Source: Crossaster papposus (taxonomy: Eukaryota > Echinodermata > Asteroidea > Velatida > Solasteridae). From it: 64,000 bases of DNA. The translations under genes were made by a program, and so were the position numbers. The stretch covers positions 62,001 to 126,000 of the forward strand of contig JBAIAA010001624.1 in the NCBI GenBank assembly GCA_037893245.1. The letters run 5' to 3'. The notes under the pieces are model-generated. The model searched no databases and was not told where the DNA came from. It worked only from the letters and a program-made list of their open reading frames with translations. Positions 50,733 through 57,665 of the stretch are shown here, one piece after another; the stretch's first letter is position 1, and each line of letters starts with the position of its first letter.

Positions 50733-51650
50733 ATGCGCCGGCTGTTAGACGCTTCAATAGCACCAGGTACGCATAAAACATACGCAACAGGTTGGGCATC
50801 ATTTTGTCGGTTTTGCCAACAAAGAATATCAGAGGGGCCCCCCGCGAAGGCATATGAGATCCGACAGTTTATAGCTTGGCTGTCATTACAATCTATTTCC
50901 CCATCTACAATTGCGACTTACGTGTCAGCAGTTGGATATAAACACAGGTTACAAGGCTGGCCTGACCCAACTAAGGATTTTCTAGTTTCCAAATTACTCG
51001 AGGGGTGCCGTCGCACACGCCCCTCGCGCGATTCTCGCCAACCCATTTCTTTGCCTATGCTAAATCAAATCGTGCAGTCGCTTCCCCATGTGTGTTCATC
51101 TCTCTACGAGGCGAAAATGTTTTCAGCCGCGTTTTTAAGTGCATTTTTTGGTTTTATGCGTATCGGGGAGTTCACGGCAAATTCTCGGTTTCACACTCAA
51201 CCTTCAGTGATTACTGATTCGGATGTAGAATTTTCTTACCGCGATACCCAATGTCATGTTACCATTTCATTTAAGCAGAGTAAGAATAATCAACGTGGTG
51301 AACCGCAAACCGTATGTCTACAGCCGTCCGATAATGTTTTCCTCTGTCCCGTGTCAGCGCTGCTCACATATGCTCGGGTACGCCCCAATCATGCAGGTTC
51401 ATATTTTTGTCATTTTAACTGTACCCCTCTTACTCGCTATCAGTTTAACGGGGTATTGAAGAAAGCACTGGCATTTAATAACATACCGGCTGACCACATT
51501 AAAGGTCATTCCTTGCGCATAGGGGCGGCCTCGGCGGCATATCAAATGGGGGTCCCTCAAACAAACATTCGGGCTATGGGTCGCTGGCGCTCGGACGCGG
51601 TCAATACATATATCCGTCCTCTGCCCATTTCTCCCTGGCCAGGCGTCTAG
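50733..51650 (+). CDS. Tyrosine recombinase of the Ngaro-like element
   Basis: A 305-residue recombinase that would integrate the element's circular DNA by strand exchange through a 3'-phosphotyrosine. The N-terminal helical domain starts MRRLLDASIAPGTHKTYATGW, resembling core-binding SAM-like domains. The catalytic set is complete: Arg143 in FMRIGEF, Lys181 or Lys184 in the beta-hairpin (SFKQSKNNQRG), His259 and Arg262 in GHSLRIGAA, Trp285 in GRWRSD and nucleophile Tyr293 in NTYIRP. The true ATG at 50733 lies 8 bp after the RT stop, in the -1 frame. That frame is open back to 50619, so it overlaps RT by about 105 bp. Reinitiation, frameshifting or splicing are all possible. The dyad at the B1-A2 junction is its likely target. 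Confidence 0.92.
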   Translation: MRRLLDASIAPGTHKTYATGWASFCRFCQQRISEGPPAKAYEIRQFIAWLSLQSISPSTIATYVSAVGYKHRLQGWPDPTKDFLVSKLLEGCRRTRPSRDSRQPISLPMLNQIVQSLPHVCSSLYEAKMFSAAFLSAFFGFMRIGEFTANSRFHTQPSVITDSDVEFSYRDTQCHVTISFKQSKNNQRGEPQTVCLQPSDNVFLCPVSALLTYARVRPNHAGSYFCHFNCTPLTRYQFNGVLKKALAFNNIPADHIKGHSLRIGAASAAYQMGVPQTNIRAMGRWRSDAVNTYIRPLPISPWPGV

Positions 51651-51686
51651 CACACTTGATTAATCACAGTTAAACATTTATCTTAG

Positions 51687-52235
51687 TCCCAGTTATTTGC
51701 TGTCATTTACCTAATAGGTCCAGTATGGATAGTGGGAGATTCCATTGTGCTTGGGGCCGAAGGCCCTTTAAATCTTCCAATGAAAGTGATGTGGCGTGGT
51801 CTAAGCGGCGCCCACCTAAGCGATTTACCACAGCTGTTGACAAGTATACCTGAACCTCCCCCGTCAATCTTGATTATTCATCTGGGAACGAACGACCTGG
51901 TGGAGGTCGACGAATTTTCTTTCAGACAACGACTAGTCCTATCAATGCGCACATGTGCCGAACAATTCCCGCATACCACATTGATATGGTCAGATTTATT
52001 ACCACGTCTGTACTATTTCGGGGCTCGGTCGCAAAGCGGGATGGAGAAGAAGCGGCGCACGCTCAATCGATGGGCGCGGTCGCAAGGGAGTTGGCTGGGA
52101 GTTAGTAATTTACACCATCCACAGTTTAAGTGGACTGAGGCCGCGTTGTATAGGTTTGATGCTATACATTTGTCACCTGTGGGCAATCGCATATTCCGTG
52201 ATAACCTGTGCCAAGCCATTTCGGCCTTTTTGTAA
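51687..52235 (+). CDS. SGNH-hydrolase-like protein of the Ngaro-like element (start uncertain)
   Basis: A 182-codon open frame after TAG at 51684, encoding a small SGNH/GDSL-type hydrolase. SGNH-hydrolase ORFs are known as accessory genes in some Ngaro elements; their role is unknown. Block I is VWIVGDSIV (Ser codon 51741-51743), block II lies near WRGLSGAHL, block III is HLGTND (Asn codon about 51891) and block V is FDAIHLSPVGN with Asp and His. The catalytic set therefore looks complete. No in-frame ATG precedes the serine; the first in-frame ATG (near 51780) would delete block I, and the ATG at 51725 is out of frame. The frame equals that of the recombinase, with three stops between. A spliced join is possible, since TTAG occurs at 51683-51686 and AATAG at 51713-51717, but no strong donor is visible. 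Confidence 0.8.
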   Translation, partial: SQLFAVIYLIGPVWIVGDSIVLGAEGPLNLPMKVMWRGLSGAHLSDLPQLLTSIPEPPPSILIIHLGTNDLVEVDEFSFRQRLVLSMRTCAEQFPHTTLIWSDLLPRLYYFGARSQSGMEKKRRTLNRWARSQGSWLGVSNLHHPQFKWTEAALYRFDAIHLSPVGNRIFRDNLCQAISAFL

Positions 52236-52358
52236 TGTACATATGTTTCGAACTTAATTAGTTACAATAGCGCCTAGCGAAATCGCACATCTACTAAATA
52301 TAGAGTGTTGTGTGAATTTTTGGGGGCTGTCTTTCCCTTGGGACGCTATGCGTTTGGC
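52236..52358 (+). other. Non-coding spacer between SGNH ORF and B1
   Basis: 123 bp without a convincing ORF. GGCTGTCT at 52325-52332 pairs with AGACAGCC at 52375-52382 just inside B1. A related arm GGCTGTCTG also precedes B2, so the true B similarity may begin slightly earlier than marked and be interrupted by an indel. Confidence 0.6.
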
Positions 52359-52558
52359 CTAAATTGCGGGATTCAGACAGCCAGTAGTTTGTTTTTGTAA
52401 AACTTTTGTAGTCAAATGTAGTATGTATATTATTACACAGACTTGCAATCTCTCTTGCTGTTCCCCGAGAGATTATATTGTTCGATCCAGCCGTACGACG
52501 ATTGAACAGCACATCTGTGTTAAGATCACATTGAAGTTAAATCATAACAGTTAAATTT

Positions 52559-52925
52559 AAAAAGAGACCCTGTCGGTCAAAGTGGGGTCACTGAGATGAA
52601 CCCAAAAAAGAGACCCTGTCGGTCCAAGTGGGGTCACTGAGATGAACCCAAAAAAGAGACCCTGTCGGTCCAAGTGGGTCACTGAGATGAACCCAAAATA
52701 GAGACCTTGTCGGTCCAAGTGGGGTCACTGAGATGAACCCAAAAAAGAGGCCCTGTCGGTCCATTTAAAAGTCGGGCATCACGCTGGTGAGAAGCCCGCA
52801 TGTATACCATAGTGGGGTCACTGAGATGAACCCAAAAAAGAGACCCTGTCGGTCCAAGTAAAAGTCGGGCATCACGCTGGTGAGCCGCCCGCAGCTATAC
52901 CATGGTGGGGTCACTGAGATGAACC
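52559..52925 (+). repeat. 46-bp tandem repeat array with hairpin potential in B1
   Basis: Six copies of a unit that starts AAAAAAGAGACCCTGTCGG and ends CACTGAGATGAACCC. Copies 1-4 are 45-46 bp (ending 52603, 52649, 52694, 52740). Copies 5 and 6 are about 92 bp because a 46-48-bp segment with GTCGGGCATCACGCTGGTGA is inserted. GACCC can pair with GGGTC in each copy, and the observed changes (GACCT in copy 4, GGCCC in copy 5) keep pairing through G-U. The inserted segments form a second hairpin, CGGGC/GCCCG with TCAC/GTGA inside. A role in RNA packaging or replication is speculation. Confidence 0.85.
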
Positions 52926-52972
52926 TTCATCATATATATATGTTTGAATTTGTTTGAAGAAGTTTTTGGTCA

Positions 52973-52978
52973 AATAAA
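52973..52978 (+). terminator. Polyadenylation signal AATAAA in B1
   Basis: AATAAA followed after about 35 bp by the GT-rich stretch TATGTTTGTT, a plausible polyadenylation site. A GCTGC/GCAGC hairpin lies between. A full replication template would have to read through this copy to the one in B2. Confidence 0.6.
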
Positions 52979-53037
52979 GAGCTGCTTTTGGCTGCAGCAA
53001 AGAACCAAGATATGTTTGTTCCACATTTTAATTGCTT

Positions 53038-53086
53038 CCAAGTATAATTAATTTTATCCATAAAAGATAAAATACGTTATACTTGG
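53038..53086 (+). promoter_or_regulatory. 49-bp dyad at the B1-A2 junction: candidate recombination site
   Basis: Outer arms CCAAGTATAA (53038-53047) and TTATACTTGG (53077-53086) are perfect inverted repeats. Inner arms ATTTTATC (53051-53058) and GATAAAAT (53066-53073) share the same centre, 53062. The left outer arm is the end of B and everything else belongs to A, so the full dyad exists only where B meets A, that is here and in a circular intermediate. The element's exchange point (AA at 53046-53047) lies within a palindromic AATTAATT core. Recombinase binding is inferred. Confidence 0.6.
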
Positions 53087-53439
53087 GGCACATAAAGCCT
53101 AAACCCCTTTTTGGCGTCGTAGGCAAAACGTTTCTAAGGTCATTCTGAAAAATTGCACGACCAGCAATAATAGCTTGGTCGTTTAGAAGGTTGCTCAACT
53201 AGAAGGGGGAAAATAAATTCCTTACCATATAAGGTTATATCTGGGAGATATGCAAATTATAGGTAAGATTGACCAATGGAGAACTGAATATATCCTACCT
53301 TGACCAATGAGAAGAAAAGACAGTCCGAAGAATTTGGGTATTTAACCCAGAACACGAGGCATTCGGGCCGCCAATTTGGTTGCAGCTATCAGCAACTCAG
53401 AAAAAATTGTTGACCAAAACTTCTTAAACTTTTTGTTAT
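53046..53439 (+). repeat. Split direct repeat A2
   Basis: 394 bp identical by eye to A1. It follows B1 without a gap; the AA at 53046-53047 can be assigned to either. It holds a second copy of the promoter-like motifs (TATTTAA at 53339-53345), which would fire toward B2 and the flanking satellite. Confidence 0.93.
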
Positions 53440-53495
53440 CCCACCTCCTCCCCCTTCATTCCGCCTTAAATGGCCTGAGTGGCTGTCTGCCTAAA
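53440..53495 (+). other. 56-bp spacer between A2 and B2
   Basis: Unique C-rich sequence beginning CCCACCTCCTCCCCC. It contains GGCTGTCTG (53481-53489), which pairs perfectly with CAGACAGCC (53511-53519) in B2, a 9-bp inverted repeat with a 21-bp loop. The final CCTAAA resembles the sequence just before B1, so it may be a shortened continuation of the B repeat. Confidence 0.7.
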
Positions 53496-53695
53496 CTAAA
53501 TTGCGGGATTCAGACAGCCAGTAGTTTGTTTTTGTAAAACTTTTGTAGTCAAATGTAGTATGTATATTATTACACAGACTTGCAATCTCTCTTGCTGTTC
53601 CCCGAGAGATTATATTGTTCGATCCAGCCGTACGACGATTGAACAGCACATCTGTGTTAAGATCACATTGAAGTTAAATCATAACAGTTAAATTT

Positions 53696-54063
53696 AAAAA
53701 GAGACCCTGTCGGTCAAAGTGGGGTCACTGAGATGAACCCAAAAAAGAGACCCTGTCGGTCCAAGTGGGGTCACTGAGATGAACCCAAAAAAGAGACCCT
53801 GTCGGTCCAAGTGGGGTCACTGAGATGAACCCAAAATAGAGACCTTGTCGGTCCAAGTGGGGTCACTGAGATGAACCCAAAAAAGAGGCCCTGTCGGTCC
53901 ATTTAAAAGTCGGGCATCACGCTGGTGAGAAGCCCGCATGTATACCATAGTGGGGTCACTGAGATGAACCCAAAAAAGAGACCCTGTCGGTCCAAGTAAA
54001 AGTCGGGCATCACGCTGGTGAGCCGCCCGCAGCTATACCATGGTGGGGTCACTGAGATGAACC
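53696..54063 (+). repeat. 46-bp tandem repeat array in B2
   Basis: Same six-copy array as at 52559-52925, with the third copy full length (46 bp) because it retains the G missing in B1. Confidence 0.85.
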
Positions 54064-54110
54064 TTCATCATATATATATGTTTGAATTTGTTTGAAGAAG
54101 TTTTTGGTCA

Positions 54111-54116
54111 AATAAA
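54111..54116 (+). terminator. Polyadenylation signal AATAAA in B2
   Basis: Second copy of the B1 signal, with TATGTTTGTT downstream. Use of this site gives a transcript that contains the internal B1-A2 junction and so can regenerate both element ends. Confidence 0.6.
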
Positions 54117-54185
54117 GAGCTGCTTTTGGCTGCAGCAAAGAACCAAGATATGTTTGTTCCACATTTTAATTGCTTCCAAGTATAA

Positions 54186-57100
54186 GTGTGCATAAGAAAT
54201 ATGTAAAGGGAAAGAAGTGTGCATAAGAAATATGTAAAGGGAAAGAAGTGTGCATAAGAAATATGTAAAGGGGAAGAAGTGTGCATAAGAAATAAACACA
54301 TGATGTGGGAACAAGCCCTCGAGTTAAATATGTAAAGGGAAAGAAGTGTGCATAAGAAATATGTAAAGGGAAAGAAGTGTGCATAAGAAATATGTAAAGG
54401 GAAAGAAGTGTGCATAAGAAATATGTAAAGGGAAAGAAGTGTGCATAAGAAATATGTAAAGGGAAAGAAGTGTGCATAAGAAATATGTAAAGGGAAAGAA
54501 GTGTGCATAAGAAATATGTAAAGGGAAAGAAGTGTGCATAAGAAATAAACACATGATGTGGGAACAAGCCCTCGAGTTAAATATGTAAAGGGAAAGAAGT
54601 GTGCATAAGAAATATGTAAAGGGAAAGAAGTGTGCATAAGAAATATATAAAGGGAAAGAAGTGTGCATAAGAAATATGTAAAGGGAAAGAAGTGTGCATA
54701 AGAAATATGTAAAGGGAAAGAAGTGTGCATAAGAAATATGTAAAGGGAAAGAAGTGTGCATAAGAAATATGTAAAGGGAAAGAAGTGTGCATAAGAAATA
54801 TGTAAAGGGAAAGAAGTGTGCATAAGAAATATGTAAAGGGAAAGAAGTGTGCATAAGAAATATGTAAAGGGAAAGAAGTGTGCATAAGAAATATGTAAAG
54901 GGAAAGAAGTGTGCATAAGAAATATGTAAAGGGAAAGAAGTGTGCATAAGAAATATGTAAAGGGAAAGAAGTGTGCATAAGAAATATGTAAAGGGAAAGA
55001 AGTGTGCATAAGAAATATGTAAAGGGAAAGAAGTGTGCATAAGAAATATGTAAAGGGAAAGAAGTGTGCATAAGAAATATGTAAAGGGAAAGAAGTGTGC
55101 GTAAGAAATATGTAAATGGAAAGAAGTGTGCATAAGAAATATGTAAAGGGAAAGAAGTGTGCATAAGAAATATGTAAAGGGAAAGAAGTGTGCATACGAA
55201 ATATGTAAAGGGAAAGAAGTGTGCATAAGAAATATGTAAAGGGAAAGAAGTGTGCATAAGAAATATGTAAAGGGAAAGAAGTGTGCATAAGAAATATGTA
55301 AAGGGAAAGAAGTGTGCATAAGAAATAAACACATGATATGGGAACAAGCCCTCGAGTTAAATATGTAAAGGGAAAGAAGTGTGCATAAGAAATATGTAAA
55401 GGGAAAGAAGTGTGCATAAGAAATATGTAAAGGGAAAGAAGTGTGCATAATAAATATGTAAAGGGAAAGAAGTGTGCATAATAAATATGTAAAGGGAAAG
55501 AAGTGTGCATAAGCAATATGTAAAGGGAAAGAAGTGTGCATAAGAAATATGTAAAGGGAAAGAAGTGTGCATAAGAAATATGTAAAGGGAAAGAAGTGTG
55601 CATAAGAAATATGTAAAGGGAAAGAAGTGTGCATAAGAAATATGTAAAGGGAAAGAAGTGTGCATAATAAATATGTAAAGGGAAAGAAGTGTGCATAAGA
55701 AATATGTAAAGGGAAAGAAGTGTGCATAAGAAATATGTAAAGGGAAAGAAGTGTGCATAATAAATCAACACATGATGTGGGAACAAGCCCTCGAGTTAAA
55801 TTTGTAAAGGGAAAGAAGTGTGCATAAGAAATATGTAAAGGGAAAGAAGTGTGCATAAGAAATATGTAAAGGGAAAGAAGTGTGCATAAGAAATATGTAA
55901 AGGGAAAGAAGTGTGCATAAGAAATATGTAAAGGGAAAGAAGTGTGCATAAGAAACATGTAAAGGGAAAGAAGTGTGCATAAGAAATATGTAAAGGGAAA
56001 GAAGTGTGCATAAGAAATATGTAAAGGGAAAGAAGTGTGCATAAGAAATATGTAAAGGGAAAGAAGTGTGCATAAGAAATAAACACATGATGTGGGAACA
56101 AGCCCTCGAGTTAAATATGTAAAGGGAAAGAAGTGTGCATAAAAAATATGTAAAGGGAAAGAAGTGTGCATAAGAAATATGTAAAGGGAAAGAAGTGTGC
56201 ATAAGAAATAAACACATGATGTGGGAACAAGCCCTCGAGTTAAATATGTAAAGGGAAAGAAGTGTGCATAAGAAATATATAAAGGGAAAGAAGTGTGCAT
56301 AAGAAATATGTAAAGGGAAAGAAGTGTGCATAAGAAATATGTAAAGGGAAAGAAGTGTGCATAATAAATATGTAAAGGGAAAGAAGTGTGCATACGCAAT
56401 ATGTAAAGGGAAAGAAGTGTGCATAAGAAATATGTAAAGGGAAAGAAGTGTGCATAAGAAATATGTAAAGGGAAAGAAGTGTGCATAAGAAATATGTAAA
56501 GGGAAAGAAGTGTGCATACGAAATATGTAAAGGGAAAGAAGTGTGCATAAGAAATATGTAAAGGGAAAGAAGTGTGCATAAGAAATATGTAAAGGGAAAG
56601 AAGTGTGCATAAGAAATATGTAAAGGGAAAGAAGTGTGCATAAGACATAAACACATGATGTGGGAACAAGCCCTCGAGTTAAATTTGTAAAGGGAAAGAA
56701 GTGTGCATAAGAAATATGTAAAGGGAAAGAAGTGTGCATAAGAAATATGTAAAGGGAAAGAAGTGTGCATAAGAAATATGTAAAGGGAAATAAGTGTGCA
56801 TAAGAAATATGTAAAGGGAAAGAAGTGTGCATAAGAAATATGTAAAGGGAAAGAAGTGTGCATAAGAAATATGTAAAGGGAAAGAAGTGTGCATAATAAA
56901 TATGTAAAGGGAAAGAAGTGTGCATAAGCAATATGTAAAGGGAAAGAAGTGTGCATAAGAAATATGTAAAGGGAAAGAAGTGTGCATAAGAAATATGTAA
57001 AGGGAAAGAAGTGTGCATAAGAAATATGTAAAGGGAAAGAAGTGTGCATAAGAAATATGTAAAGGGAAAGAAGTGTGCATAATAAATATGTAAAGGGAAA

Positions 57101-57665
57101 GAAGTGTGCATAAGCAATATGTAAAGGGAAAGAAGTGTGCATAAGAAATATGTAAAGGGAAAGAAGTGTGCATAAGAAATATGTAAAGGGAAAGAAGTGT
57201 GCATAAGAAATATGTAAAGGGAAAGAAGTGTGCATAAGAAATATGTAAAGGGAAAGAAGTGTGCAAAGAAATATGTAAAGGGAAAGAAGTGTGCATAAGA
57301 AATATGTAAAGGGAAAGAAGTGTGCATAAGAAATATGTAAAGGGAAAGAAGTGTGCATAAGACATAAACACATGATGTGGGAACAAGCCCTCGAGTTAAA
57401 TTTGTAAAGGGAAAGAAGTGTGCATAAGAAATATGTAAAGGGAAAGAAGTGTGCATAAGAAATATGTAAAGGGAAAGAAGTGTGCATAAGAAATATGTAA
57501 AGGGAAAGAAGTGTGCATAAGAAATATGTAAAGGGAAAGAAGTGTGCATAAGAAATATGTAAAGGGAAAGAAGTGTGCATAAGAAATATGTAAAGGGAAA
57601 GAAGTGTGCATAAGAAATATGTAAAGGGAAAGAAGTGTGCATAATAAATATGTAAAGGGAAAGAA
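54186..57665 (+). repeat. 3480-bp higher-order repeat, copy 1
   Basis: Rare variants recur exactly 3480 bp on: AAATCAACA (55764 and 59244), ACATGATATGG (55331 and 58811), CATACGCAAT (56391 and 59871) and AAAGGGGAAG (54266 and 57746). The match holds from the element edge to about 57113, after which the copies differ. The two copies look identical over about 2.9 kb, implying very recent duplication or conversion. Confidence 0.9.

Larger units (their letters stand above)
52359..53047 (+). repeat. Split direct repeat B1
   Basis: 689 bp, repeated as B2 at 53496-54185. The only difference I see is GGG at 52676-52678 where B2 has GGGG. It contains a six-copy array of a 46-bp unit, a polyadenylation signal, and the terminal CCAAGTATAA that abuts A2 directly. 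This internal B-A junction reproduces what would be the circle junction. Confidence 0.93.
47012..54185 (+). mobile_element. Complete Ngaro-like tyrosine-recombinase retrotransposon with split direct repeats
   Basis: An insertion of about 7.17 kb into the satellite. It encodes Gag, reverse transcriptase/RNase H, a tyrosine recombinase and an SGNH hydrolase, all on the + strand. The repeat order A1-ORFs-B1-A2-B2 is the split-direct-repeat structure of Ngaro elements. Other DIRS-like groups have inverted terminal repeats with an internal complementary region, and LTR elements have an aspartic-type integrase, which is absent here. The satellite reads ...GGGAAAGAA on the left and GTGTGCATAAG on the right, so removing the element restores a perfect monomer. 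AA at the junction could belong to either side, and no target duplication is present. Nearly identical repeats and intact catalytic motifs suggest a young, possibly active copy. Confidence 0.93.
53496..54185 (+). repeat. Split direct repeat B2 (right end of the element)
   Basis: 690 bp matching B1 except for one extra G. It ends ...CCAAGTATAA directly against the satellite GTGTGCATAAG. The 46-bp repeat array recurs at 53696-54063. Confidence 0.93.

Noticed and set aside
51732..51734. GTG at 51732 as SGNH start
   Set aside because: It would begin inside the conserved VWIVGDS block; the frame is open and family-like upstream, so this is not a convincing start.
47308..52512. Short reverse-strand and alternative-frame ORFs within the element (for example 47618-48064, 50337-50615, 52294-52512)
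   Set aside because: They lie opposite or out of phase with strongly supported coding sequence or repeats and show no recognisable domain.
52559..52925. Hammerhead ribozyme in the B repeats
   Set aside because: CTGAGATGAA superficially resembles the hammerhead core, but the CUGAUGA and GAAA elements with the required three-stem layout are not present.
47012..54185. LTR retrotransposon or classic DIRS-1 type element
   Set aside because: There is no DDE integrase or protease and no simple pair of LTRs. The A1/B1-A2/B2 direct repeats differ from the inverted termini and internal complementary region of DIRS-1.
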